Part shown: piece by piece, positions 8,525 through 18,300 of the stretch
Numbering within the stretch: the first letter of the stretch is position 1
How the letters are laid out: each line of letters begins with the position of its first letter
Assembly (NCBI GenBank): GCA_902780025.1
Contig: CACZDV010000006.1
Span: 29,339 to 93,338, forward strand
Direction: 5' to 3'
DNA: 64,000 nt
Origin: an uncultured Prevotellaceae bacterium
GTDB taxonomy: Bacteria > Bacteroidota > Bacteroidia > Bacteroidales > Bacteroidaceae
Translations under genes and position numbers: made by a program
Notes under the pieces: model-generated
Seen by the model: the letters and a program-made list of their open reading frames with translations, nothing else
What the model was told of the DNA's origin: nothing
The model's database searches: none

Positions 8525-9531
8525 ACCATACAGGACAGATTGAGCAATTGGCTCAATTCCTCCTTCAAAAGGCGTTGCTGATTACTCAGCGGCGCCTTTT
8601 TCCATTCTTCGATGCGAGCCTTGATGCTTTCCATCAGTTCGGCATCCGGGTTCAGTAGTGCGTAGTAAAGCTGTAGGCGCAGGCGCAGCAGGCTGGTGGT
8701 TTTCAGGGCATTGATGGCAGAAAGCAGGCGCTGTGTAGCTTCGTCGGCATTCAGTTTGAGCGCCTTTGTGGCCATATAGACGGGTAGTGCCAGTTCGGCT
8801 TGGCGTTGTGCGGTGTAGCCTTTGAAGGGTTGTACCTTGAGCAATGTCCGGCGCAATTCAGCAACCAGGATATTATACTCGTTCTCCTGGCTTATACGAT
8901 TAGGAGTCGCAAACAGCTTTTCGTATGCCAATCGGAACAGCGTTTTAAGGTCACCGTCAATATCGGTGGACTTCTTAGTGGGCTGGTCTACCAACTCTAC
9001 CAACTCAGGTTTCATGCTGACGGCAACGATAGAGATATCCGGAATGCTGACCACCAACTGCTTACTGCGCTTTCCAGGCAGGCGCACAAGAGTTCCCTCC
9101 ACACCGTCGAACACACCGCCATGCACCCTGATCCTGTCACCCACGTTCAGTTTGATTTCTTCCGGCCTGTAGTAGCTCAGCTTTTCTTCTACCTGCTGAG
9201 TCACTCTGATGAAGTTCTCCATATCTTGGTCAGGAACAACCAGGGCTTCGCGGTGACCTTTTCTGCCTGAGGTCCTGAAATAAACGATTTCCTTGGTGTG
9301 TTCTATATAATCCTCTATGGCTGACTTCGTGCTGTGTACAAAGACCAGCTGGTTGATGGCAGGAACCAGTTTACGTTCCTTTCTGTAGCCAATGGTCATC
9401 AGTTCATACTTCATGGGAATATAGCCATCAAGTCCGAGACGGCGTATGTCGTCCCGGACTTTGATTTCCTTTCTGTAGACGGCCGTCAGCACGTACCATC
9501 TTACTTCTTCTTGTTCCTTCTCTGCTCCCAT
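8521..9531 (-). CDS. NusG-like (UpxY-type) antiterminator with extra C-terminal domain
   Basis: 336 aa. The first ~110 residues form a NusG N-terminal domain (EVRWYVLTAVYRKEIKVRDDI), followed by a KOW segment (VGDRIRVHGGVFDGVEGTLV, ~125-160). This is the architecture of UpxY proteins, which in Bacteroides prevent early termination in polysaccharide operons. Those are usually under 200 aa; here ~155 further residues form a leucine-rich, mostly helical region with no domain I recognise. Start chosen at ATG 9529-9531, because the longer reading from 9552 lies inside the promoter (9550-9557). No polysaccharide operon is adjacent, so its target may be distant, possibly the dTDP-sugar operon at 53.8-58.6 kb. 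Confidence 0.8.
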   Translation of the reverse strand: MGAEKEQEEVRWYVLTAVYRKEIKVRDDIRRLGLDGYIPMKYELMTIGYRKERKLVPAINQLVFVHSTKSAIEDYIEHTKEIVYFRTSGRKGHREALVVPDQDMENFIRVTQQVEEKLSYYRPEEIKLNVGDRIRVHGGVFDGVEGTLVRLPGKRSKQLVVSIPDISIVAVSMKPELVELVDQPTKKSTDIDGDLKTLFRLAYEKLFATPNRISQENEYNILVAELRRTLLKVQPFKGYTAQRQAELALPVYMATKALKLNADEATQRLLSAINALKTTSLLRLRLQLYYALLNPDAELMESIKARIEEWKKAPLSNQQRLLKEELSQLLNLSCMV

Positions 9532-9549
9532 GTTTATGGCTTTGGGCAG

Positions 9550-9581
9550 CAAAGGTAATGCTTTTGTTTCATATCTCCAAA
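9550..9581 (-). promoter_or_regulatory. Promoter of NusG-like gene
   Basis: On the minus strand: TTTG (9578-9581), 20 bp, TACCTTTG (9550-9557). The chosen ATG is 18 nt beyond the -7 box. Confidence 0.65.
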
Positions 9582-9597
9582 CAAACGCAGATGTTTT

Positions 9598-12144
9598 TTA
9601 GTTCCTGAAGACCAGACCGTCGCCAAAGTCGTCGACGACGATAGGTTTCTCGTGCGACACTTCGCCTGCCAGCAGTTTCTTCGACAGGTCGTTGAGTACC
9701 AACTGCTGGATGGCCCGCTTGACGGGACGCGCACCGAACTCCGGGTCGTAGCCCTCCTGAGCCAGGTAGTCGATGGCCTGCGGCGTTACTTCGAGCTTGA
9801 AACCCTGCGGCTCCAGCATCTCCTGCACCTTACGGATTTGCAGGCGTACTACGTCGGCAATCTGCTCGCGCGTCAGCGGCTGGAAGGTGATGATCTCGTC
9901 GATACGGTTCAGGAACTCCGGACGCATCGTCAGGCGCAGCTGGTCGCGGGTAGCATTGCTGGTCATGATGATGATGGTGTTCTTGAAGTTCGCCGTGCGG
10001 CCCTTGTTATCCGTCAGTCGTCCATCGTCGAGCACCTGCAGCAGGATGTTGAATACATCAGGATGCGCTTTCTCGATTTCGTCGAAAAGTACGACGCTGT
10101 AAGGCTTGCGGCGCACGGCCTCCGTCAGTTGACCGCCCTCGTCATAACCCACGTAGCCCGGAGGGGCACCGATGAGTCGCGAGACGGTATGCTTCTCCTG
10201 ATATTCCGACATGTCGATACGCGTCATCATCGTCTCGTCGTTGAAGAGGTATTCGGCCAGCGTCTTGGCGAGTTCCGTCTTACCGACGCCCGTGGTGCCG
10301 AGGAAGATGAACGAGGCGATAGGACGCTTCGGGTCTTGCAGTCCGGCACGAGAGCGGCGCACAGCATCGCTGACGGCGGTGATGGCCTCGTCTTGTCCGA
10401 TGACTCGGCGGTGGAGTTCCTCTTCGAGGTGCAGCAGCTTTTCACGTTCGCTCTGCATCATACGAGTGACGGGGATGCCCGTCCAGCGGCTGACCACCTC
10501 GGCGATGTCGTCGGCGGTGACTTCCTCGCGGACGAGGCGGTTTGAACCCGACGGAGAGGCGTCGGGCACCGAATCCAGCTGGCGCTGGATGGCGGCGATG
10601 TCGTCCTCAAGGGCCTTCAGCTTCGAGTAGCGTATCTCGGCTACGCGACCATAGTCGCCCTCACGTTCGGCACGTTCGGCCTCCAGGCGCAGGTTCTCCA
10701 TCTCCTGCTTGTCCTGCTGAATCTTGTTGATGAGCTGGCGCTCACCCTCCCACTTGGCGCGGAATTGTGTCTCCTGTTCGCGGAGTTCGGCGATTTCCTT
10801 GTCGAGGTCGGCAAGCTTGTCGGCAGCGGGAGAACCGCTGCCCACAGTAATCTCGCGCTTGATGCTCTCGCGCTCAATTTCGAGCTGTGCTAAGCGGCGG
10901 GTAATCTCATCGAGTTCCTCGGGCACCGAGTCGCGCTCCATACGCAGCTTGGCAGCGGCCTCGTCCATCAGGTCGATGGCCTTGTCGGGCAGGAAACGTT
11001 CGCTGATGTAACGCTCGGAGAGTTGGACGGCGGCAATGCAGGCATCGTCCTGGATACGCACCTTGTGGTGGTTCTCGTAACGCTCCTTCAGTCCGCGAAG
11101 GATGCTGATAGCCGATAGCTCGTCGGGCTCGTCCACCATAACTGTTTGGAAACGACGCTCTAACGCCTTATCCTTCTCGAAGTACTTCTGGTATTCGTTC
11201 AGCGTTGTAGCACCGATGGCACGTAGTTCGCCACGGGCCAAAGCAGGCTTCAGGATGTTGGCTGCATCCATTGCCCCCTCACCTCCACCGGCACCCACCA
11301 GCGTGTGAATCTCGTCGATGAAGAGGATGATGCGCCCCTCGGCCTTCGTCACTTCGTTGATGACGCTCTTCAGTCGTTCCTCGAACTCACCCTTGTATTT
11401 GGCACCCGCCACGAGGGCACCCATGTCGAGCGAGTAGAGTTGCTTGTCTTTCAGGTTCTCAGGCACGTCACCGCGGACGATACGTCCTGCCAGTCCCTCG
11501 ACGATGGCGGTCTTACCCGTTCCCGGTTCACCTATTAATATCGGGTTGTTCTTCGTGCGTCGGCTCAGTATCTGCAACAGTCGGCGAATCTCGTCGTCGC
11601 GGCCGATGACGGGGTCGAGCTTACCCTTGCGGGCCAGGTCAACGAGGTTCTTGGCGTACTTCTCCAACGACTGGTAGTTGTCGTCAGCCGACTGCGACTT
11701 GACGTTCTGTCCCTTCCTGAGTTCCTGTATGGCCTTCTGCATCTCCTTTTCCGTGCATCCGGCATCCTTCATGATGCGGGCGGCAGTACTGTTAACGGCC
11801 AGCAGCGCCAGCAGCAGCGGTTCCACCGAGACGAACTCGTCGCCCATCTTCTGCGAAATCTCCGTTGCCTTCACCAACACCTGATTGGCCTCGTTCGAGA
11901 GGTAAGGCTGCCCGGCACCCTGCACCTTTGGCAGGTGCTGTATTTCCTGACCAACGAGCATGTCAATCTGCTGGGCATTGACGCCCAGCTTCTGGAACAC
12001 GAAGTTGGTGACATCCTTGGCCTTCTCGAGCACACCTTTTAATATATGTACAGGCTCAATGGCCTGCTGTCCGTTCAGCTGGGCAGTATTGACGGCCTGC
12101 TGAACCGCCTCCTGGGCTTTGATGGTAAACTTGTCTAATGTCAT
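9598..12144 (-). CDS. clpB: ATP-dependent disaggregase ClpB
   Basis: Hexameric AAA+ chaperone (848 aa) that extracts proteins from aggregates with DnaK. Seen: N-terminal repeat domain ([17 protein letters not shown]), first ATPase domain with GEPGTGKT and [15 protein letters not shown], coiled-coil middle domain (~400-530), second ATPase domain with GTTGVGKTE and [14 protein letters not shown], and [10 protein letters not shown]. In the second ATPase domain the segment between TSNATRDQ and RPEFLNR is only a few residues, shorter than I know from other ClpB proteins, where about 20-30 residues occur. No clear -7 box is visible upstream; heat-shock control is likely but not shown. Confidence 0.96.
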   Translation of the reverse strand: MTLDKFTIKAQEAVQQAVNTAQLNGQQAIEPVHILKGVLEKAKDVTNFVFQKLGVNAQQIDMLVGQEIQHLPKVQGAGQPYLSNEANQVLVKATEISQKMGDEFVSVEPLLLALLAVNSTAARIMKDAGCTEKEMQKAIQELRKGQNVKSQSADDNYQSLEKYAKNLVDLARKGKLDPVIGRDDEIRRLLQILSRRTKNNPILIGEPGTGKTAIVEGLAGRIVRGDVPENLKDKQLYSLDMGALVAGAKYKGEFEERLKSVINEVTKAEGRIILFIDEIHTLVGAGGGEGAMDAANILKPALARGELRAIGATTLNEYQKYFEKDKALERRFQTVMVDEPDELSAISILRGLKERYENHHKVRIQDDACIAAVQLSERYISERFLPDKAIDLMDEAAAKLRMERDSVPEELDEITRRLAQLEIERESIKREITVGSGSPAADKLADLDKEIAELREQETQFRAKWEGERQLINKIQQDKQEMENLRLEAERAEREGDYGRVAEIRYSKLKALEDDIAAIQRQLDSVPDASPSGSNRLVREEVTADDIAEVVSRWTGIPVTRMMQSEREKLLHLEEELHRRVIGQDEAITAVSDAVRRSRAGLQDPKRPIASFIFLGTTGVGKTELAKTLAEYLFNDETMMTRIDMSEYQEKHTVSRLIGAPPGYVGYDEGGQLTEAVRRKPYSVVLFDEIEKAHPDVFNILLQVLDDGRLTDNKGRTANFKNTIIIMTSNATRDQLRLTMRPEFLNRIDEIITFQPLTREQIADVVRLQIRKVQEMLEPQGFKLEVTPQAIDYLAQEGYDPEFGARPVKRAIQQLVLNDLSKKLLAGEVSHEKPIVVDDFGDGLVFRN

Positions 12145-12254
12145 AGCTTTGTCCTCCTGATTTTTATTGTTACTACAAGCCGTAGTTCAAACAGTGTGCC
12201 GAACGACGGTTGACTGACATTTTGGCAGGCTAACCCCCGACTTCAGAAAAAGTG

Positions 12255-12338
12255 CAAACATCGGCGCAGTTTTATCAATCATTGGCGTAGTTTTATAAAC
12301 CATCGACGCAGTTTTATCAAACATCGGCGCTGTTTTAA
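12255..12338. repeat. Tandem array, 4 x 21 bp
   Basis: Units start at 12255, 12276, 12297 and 12318. The shared core is CATCGGCGCAGTTTTA with one to three changes per copy. There are no spacers, so it is not a CRISPR. The period equals about two helical turns. Confidence 0.9.
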
Positions 12339-12361
12339 CTTTAGGTGCCTTCAGCAACAAC

Positions 12362-12440
12362 GTTTGCAGGTACTATACGTCAGGTTTGCAGGTACTATAC
12401 GTCAGCTCTCCCGGTACTATACGTTAGGTTTTCCGGCACT
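12362..12440. repeat. Tandem array, 3.5 x 22 bp
   Basis: The core GGTACTATACGT occurs at 12369, 12391 and 12413, exactly 22 bp apart. A degenerate partial fourth copy (TTCCGGCACT) follows. The first two units are identical over 21 bp. The sequence is unrelated to the neighbouring 21-bp array. Confidence 0.9.
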
Positions 12441-12488
12441 TTTTTTCAATTTTTCTCGGGTGTATGCATTGGTTTCTGAATTTTTTCT

Positions 12489-12496
12489 TACCTTTG
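12489..12496 (+). promoter_or_regulatory. -7 box of xylanase promoter
   Basis: TACCTTTG, 29 nt before the xylanase ATG. A possible -33 element (ATTGG near 12468) is slightly too close. Confidence 0.6.
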
Positions 12497-12525
12497 CACT
12501 CAAATACTAAACACCAATAACGAAA

Positions 12526-15168
12526 ATGAAAAAACTATTATCAACTCGACCTTTGCTCGCTTGCATTGCAAGCACATTATTTTGTTCGTCTGTCTGCCTG
12601 ACGGCCAGCGCACAATTGTCAACCAATCCCGACAAGTTCCTAGGAAACATCACCACCCGCTATTCGATGAATGCCGGGGGCGGTGTCCCAGAGTACTACA
12701 AACTATGGAATCAGGTGACGCCTGAAAACGAGTCGAAGTGGAGCTCGGTGGAAGGCAGTCGAGGTAACTATAGCTGGGGCGGGGCTGACAATGCCTTCAA
12801 CTATGCCAAGAAGTATGGCTTCACTTACAAATTCCATGCTTTTGTGTGGGGCGCGCAGTATCCTGGCTGGCTTTCAAGCCTGTCGATTCCCGAGCGCTAT
12901 ACCTCTTACGTGAAATGGTTTGATGCTATCAGAAAAAAGTATAGTCATCTGCCGCTTATTGACGTGGTGAATGAGGCTATTGGGATGCACCAAGATGGTA
13001 ACCCGATGATTAAGGAGTCGTTGGGCGGTGGCGGTAAGACGGGCTACGACTGGCTCATCAAGGCTTTCGAGATGGCCTACGAGCGCTTCCCTAACTCTAT
13101 TCTTATCTATAATGACTACAACTCTATTAGATGGGACCTCGACAACTACATCACGCTGGTACGGACGCTGCGCGACGCCGGCGCACCCATCGATGCCTAC
13201 GGCAACCAGTCGCACGACGTCACCGACATCAGCCAGAGCGAACTGAAGAACGCGCTGAAAAAGCAGCAGGACGCCCTGAAGATGCCGATGTACATCACGG
13301 AGCTTGACATCGACATTGCCGACGACAATAAGCAGAAAGCACAGTACCAGAGCATTTTCCCCTCGATGTGGGAAGCCGAATATTGCGCCGGAGTCACCCT
13401 GTGGGGCTACATCCACGGGGCCACTTGGGTAGATAACTCAGGTCTTTACAAGAACGGCAAAGAACGTCCGGCCATGACCTGGCTGAAGGAGTATATTGCC
13501 TCTGACAAGGCCAAGACTGCCAAGAGTCCCTATAAGGACATGAAGAAGCGCGTGGGCGTCTATATCAGGCCGAAGGACTTCAAGGTAGCCAAGGGTGACG
13601 TGCTGCCCATCAAGGTGCGCACCTTCATTACAAATGACTATAAGACTGAGAAGGCAGATATTGCCATTGACAAAGTGGAACTGTTCGACGGGAATACCCT
13701 GATTGCCACGATGACCGAAGAACCGTACATTACCAACTATCAGTTGCCTTCGTCCGCTACAGGTACCCGCACGCTGAAGGCCATCGTCTATACGAACGAC
13801 GGCAACAAGTATGAGCGTTATGGTCGTGTTGCCGTACAAAGCGGCACCACCAAGCGCGAACCTTATAATGGGACACCCATCGAACTGCCCGGCACCATCA
13901 ATACCGGCGAATACGACAAGGGCTTGTCGGGCGTGACCTATAACAATGGCGTAGGACGGAATGCCACTACCGCCACCAAGGCCGACGGCTGGATGGAATA
14001 TACCGTTGACGTGAAGGAAACGGGCATCTACACCTTCGATGCCGAGGTGGCTGCATCAAGGGATGGTGGCGTGTTCCATATCTCGGAATACGGATTCGAC
14101 GATCTGACCTACTATTCCGACTTTATCTTGGTGCCATCTACGGGAAGCACCACCAACTTCAAACCCTTACACGGCGTCCTGACAAAGGAACTGACAGCAG
14201 GCCGCCACACGCTCTGCCTCAATACCGACAAGGGCGGGTTCTACATCAAGAGCATCAGCTTCAGCCCCTTAAACGAGGATAAGACGATGACCAGTACGGT
14301 AAAGAGAAGTGCCACAACCGTAACTGCAGGCGATAAGACAACCATATCCGTTACGGCGGCATCGAAGACGAGCATGGTGGCCAGCGTCAAGGTCTATGAC
14401 AACAATCTGCTGATAGGCACGCTGACCGAGGCTCCCTACGAACTGGAGTTCGAACCCATAACCCCAGGCAAGCATAGCATTACAGCCATTGTTACTGATA
14501 CTGACGGCAAGTCGAAGACTTCGACGGCGGTCACACTTACCGTCAACCCCAAGCGCGAGCCCTACACCAGCGTCATCGCTATTCCCGGAACCATCCAGGC
14601 TGAGAACTACGACAAGGGCGGCGAAGGCTACTCTTATCACGACACCAAGCCCGAGAACGAGGGTGATGCCAGCTTCCGTACCGACGATGGAGTGGACATC
14701 GTCAAGGGTAATGGCGGCAAGGCTGTCGGCTATACCGCTGTTGACGAATGGCTGGAGTATACCGTCAACGTCACTCAGGCCGGCAAGTACACCTGCGAGG
14801 CCGTCGTCTCGGCAGGCGGTACAGGATCCAAGTTCACCGTGCAGCGCGTTAAGGGTAATTCGAAGACTAATCTCTGTACCATCGACGTGCCGCAGACGGG
14901 CAACAATGACTGGGGTACCTATAAGACTGTGACGAAAGACATCTCAACAAGTCTTTCGGCTGGTGAGCAAGTATTCCGTATCACTATCACGGGAGCCAAC
15001 TGTAACATCGATAAGCTTGTCTTCAAGCTGACTCAGGATACTGGTATCAACGATGTTGACAACGATGCTGAACAAACAGGCATAGACTACAACCTCTCAG
15101 GCCAGGAAGTGGATGCCGGCTACCGAGGCATCATTATCAGAAACGGCCGGAAGATATTGAAGAAATAA
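12526..15168 (+). CDS. Secreted GH10 endo-1,4-beta-xylanase with two CBM6-like modules
   Basis: 880 aa. Signal peptide ends near residue 29 (LTASA). A GH10 catalytic domain (~35-330) carries WNQVTPENESKW, acid/base E150 in DVVNEA and nucleophile E259 in ITELDID; family members cut the xylan backbone. Then come an Ig-like segment (~345-445), a CBM6-like module (~450-580), a second Ig-like segment (~590-680) and a second CBM6-like module (~683-845, from IAIPGTIQAENYDKG). The tail, from IDYNLSGQ to GRKILKK, matches the short C-terminal tails of the GH5 and fibronectin-type proteins here, suggesting a shared export or anchoring route. It has its own promoter and a terminator at 15181-15213. Confidence 0.92.
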   Translation: MKKLLSTRPLLACIASTLFCSSVCLTASAQLSTNPDKFLGNITTRYSMNAGGGVPEYYKLWNQVTPENESKWSSVEGSRGNYSWGGADNAFNYAKKYGFTYKFHAFVWGAQYPGWLSSLSIPERYTSYVKWFDAIRKKYSHLPLIDVVNEAIGMHQDGNPMIKESLGGGGKTGYDWLIKAFEMAYERFPNSILIYNDYNSIRWDLDNYITLVRTLRDAGAPIDAYGNQSHDVTDISQSELKNALKKQQDALKMPMYITELDIDIADDNKQKAQYQSIFPSMWEAEYCAGVTLWGYIHGATWVDNSGLYKNGKERPAMTWLKEYIASDKAKTAKSPYKDMKKRVGVYIRPKDFKVAKGDVLPIKVRTFITNDYKTEKADIAIDKVELFDGNTLIATMTEEPYITNYQLPSSATGTRTLKAIVYTNDGNKYERYGRVAVQSGTTKREPYNGTPIELPGTINTGEYDKGLSGVTYNNGVGRNATTATKADGWMEYTVDVKETGIYTFDAEVAASRDGGVFHISEYGFDDLTYYSDFILVPSTGSTTNFKPLHGVLTKELTAGRHTLCLNTDKGGFYIKSISFSPLNEDKTMTSTVKRSATTVTAGDKTTISVTAASKTSMVASVKVYDNNLLIGTLTEAPYELEFEPITPGKHSITAIVTDTDGKSKTSTAVTLTVNPKREPYTSVIAIPGTIQAENYDKGGEGYSYHDTKPENEGDASFRTDDGVDIVKGNGGKAVGYTAVDEWLEYTVNVTQAGKYTCEAVVSAGGTGSKFTVQRVKGNSKTNLCTIDVPQTGNNDWGTYKTVTKDISTSLSAGEQVFRITITGANCNIDKLVFKLTQDTGINDVDNDAEQTGIDYNLSGQEVDAGYRGIIIRNGRKILKK

Positions 15169-15180
15169 TTAAAGATTAAG

Positions 15181-15213
15181 GAAAAGGAGGTTAACAGCCT
15201 CCTTTTCTTTTTA
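15181..15213 (+). terminator. Terminator after xylanase
   Basis: GAAAAGGAGG (15181-15190), loop TTAACAG, CCTCCTTTTC (15198-15207), then T-rich sequence. Confidence 0.85.
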
Positions 15214-15274
15214 TAAAATCGTTAAAGTTTCATATTTTAGTTTGGCACAGGCGACGGGTGTCAAGAAAAGTTGC

Positions 15275-15282
15275 TATCTTTG
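15275..15282 (+). promoter_or_regulatory. -7 box of macroglobulin-family promoter
   Basis: TATCTTTG, 29 nt before the ATG at 15311, downstream of the xylanase terminator. It probably serves the following genes through ispH. Confidence 0.6.
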
Positions 15283-15310
15283 CAGGTAGTGTTTCTTAAA
15301 AACAATCAGT

Positions 15311-18300
15311 ATGAAGAGAACGGTATTCACTATTCTGATGACATTAGTTGGTATGACTCTATTTGGACAGACGTATTCGTCACTTTGGAAACAGGCGGAA
15401 GAGGCAGAGAAGAAAGACCTGCCCCGGACCCAGTACGACGTGCTGATGAAGATTGTCAAAAAGGCCCAGAAGGAGGGCGAATACGGACAACTGATGGCTG
15501 CCGAACTGGCTGGTAGTCGCGTAATGGGTACCATTGCACCCGACTCGCTGCTGCCTGCCGTCGAACGGATGGAGCAGCGCTATCAGGCGGCTACCGACAA
15601 GGCGCTGGCCGCTGTCTATGCTACCGTACTGAAAAGGATATATGCTGACAACAGCCAATTGGAGAAGAATCCTAAAGACCTGACGGTGACGCTCGACGCG
15701 GAGACCTGCCAACGGTTGGCTGCCGTGAAGGCTGCCGACTATAAGCCGTTGGTCACCATAGGCCGTGACAGTAAGCTGTTCGACGACGACATGCTCAGCG
15801 TCGTGGGCTACGAACTGCGCGACTTCCGTCCCCTGCACGACTATTACCAAAAGGCTGGCAACCGCGTGGCAACGATGATGATGGCTTTAGAGACAGCCCG
15901 TAAGGATAGGGTAGAGGGTGACGTGAAGTACGACGAGGCTCCCTATATTGAAACACTCGACTCGCTGATTGACCAATATGGCGACCTGCCCGAAGCAGCC
16001 GAGATAGCCATCGAGCGCTATGAATATATGGACGAGCATACTGATGCCACCGCCGAACAGAAGTGGAACTTTACGGAGGAGGCCATCAAGCGGTGGAGCA
16101 ACTACCGCCGTACCAACGCCCTGCGCAATGCCCAGCTGGATATGACTACCCGTCAGTTCCGGGCTACGATGGACCCCCGAATAGGACTGCCCGACAAGGC
16201 GCAGGAGCTGAAAGTCTGGGATGCGCGGAACATCGACCAGCTGACGATGCGCATCTATCGGGTGAAGGTCAACGGCACCAACCGGCTGGACCCCAGAACC
16301 GAGAAGGATTTCAAGAAGCTGAAGTCGCTGATGACGGAACTGCCCGAGTTGCAGGTAACGCGCCACTATAGCGGACATCAGGCCTACGATTTGTTCAATG
16401 ACACGATTGAGGTGCCCGGTCTTCCCGTCGGCGTCTATATGATAGAACTGAGGAGCGGCAATCCTGAGACCGAAGTGTCGCGAAGCCTCTACTACGTTAG
16501 CAATGTCAGGGTGATGACGATTGCCCTGCCCGACGATAAGCTGCGATACGTGGTGGTCGACGGTACCGAGGGACAGCCCATCAGCGGAGCCACCATTGAA
16601 CTGCGAGGCTACGTCAACGGACGCAGCGACCAGTTGATGACCAAGCTGACAACGGACACTCAGGGTGAGGCCGTTTGGCAGTATGTCGGTCGACGTCCGT
16701 CGAGTATCTTTGCCTATACGAAGACTGATGACTTCTGTCCTTATTTCAACAGTTATAACATCTTCAATTATAGAGACGACGACCGTCGTGTGGAACAAGT
16801 GCAGCTGCTCACCGATCGTGCCATCTACCGCCCAGGCCAGACGGTACACGTGGCAGCCATCAACTATGAGGTGACCGACGGCTATAAGCATAAGGCTTTG
16901 GAGAACAACAGGCTGACCCTGACGCTGCGCGATGCTAACTACAAGGAAGTGGCCAAGCAAACGCTGACTACAGATAAATATGGTACGTGCGCGACGGAGT
17001 TCACGTTGCCGACAAGCGGACTGACTGGACAGTTCCAGATAGAGTGTCAGAATGGTAATTACAATAGTTGCCACTTCCGTGTGGAGGAATACAAGCGGCC
17101 GACGTTCGAAGTAGAGTTCGACAAGGTGAAGGAGGACTACAAAGACGGCGACACGATAGAAGTAAAGGCAACGGCTCGTTCCTATGCCGGAGTGCCCGTT
17201 CAGGATGCTGAAGTGCATTATAGGGTGGTGCGCCGCCGTTCGTTCTGGTGGTGGAGCTATTCGTCCTACTGGAATCGCGGTGCCATAGGCAATTTCTCCA
17301 ATGACGAGACGGTGGCCGAGGGCGATGCTATTACGGGCAGCGACGGTACCTTTACCGTCAAGATGCCGATGGTGCTGCCGAAGACCGACTTCCCGATGTT
17401 CTACGACTTCGTCTGCTTGGCTGACGTGACCGATCAGGCTGGTGAGACTCATCAGGGACAGCTCTCGCTGCCGCTTGGCAACCGCAAGACGGCACTCACT
17501 TGCGACCTGCCTGAGCAGATACGTACGGACCAGATGCCAGAAGTAAAATTCCACCTGCGCAATGCCGCCGGCAACGACATCGACGACGAAGTACGCTACC
17601 GTATCGATAGCGGCAAATGGCAGACGCAGAAGACGAACACCGCTTTCCAGCTGCCCAAGCTGAAGAGTGGGGAATACCAGTTGGAGGCTATCTGCAAGGA
17701 GGATACCATCAAGGAGAAGTTCATCGTCTTCTCGCTCGACGACAAGCGGCCTGTCACCGAGACCGATGACTGGTTCTATCAGTCGGACAACGCTAACTTC
17801 CCTAACGATGGCAGTCCTGTTACCATTCAGGTGGGCTCATCGGCTAAAGACGTCCACCTTGTCTATAGCATTATCAGCGGTGACCGCATTATCGAGAGCG
17901 GTTCCGTAGAACGTTCCAATGAACTGCTGAACCGTAAGTTTACCTACAAGGAGGAATACGGCGACGGCCTGCTGCTGAACTTTGCCTGGATGAAGCAGGG
18001 CCGCTGTTACACCCACTCAACGTATATAGAGCGCCCGCTGCCCGACAAGCAGCTGAAACTGCAGTGGCAGACTTTCCGTGACCGGCTGACACCCGGACAG
18101 CAGGAAGAGTGGACGCTAACCGTCAAGAAGCCTGACGGTACTCCTGCTGATGCCCAGCTGATGGCTACGCTCTACGACAAGAGTCTTGACCAGATAACCC
18201 GTCATACTTGGTGGTTTAGGCCTTGGCAGCATCTGCCGCGTCCCAATACCGAGTGGCGGTATGGCTCGAGGGGTACCCTGAGTTTCAACGGCTCGCTCTA

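Larger units (their letters stand above)
12145..12525. other. 381-bp divergent intergenic region with two repeat arrays
   Basis: Lies between the 5' ends of clpB and the xylanase. It holds a 4 x 21-bp array, a 3.5 x 22-bp array and the xylanase promoter. I see no open reading frame or RNA gene here. Confidence 0.8.

Noticed and set aside
12255-12440. CRISPR array
   Set aside because: Units follow each other without spacers and no cas genes occur in the window.
15887-17554. 555-aa frame antisense to the macroglobulin gene
   Set aside because: The plus-strand gene has clear domains and promoter; the reverse frame shows only low-complexity mirror sequence of a GC-rich coding region. The same holds for 19031-20665.
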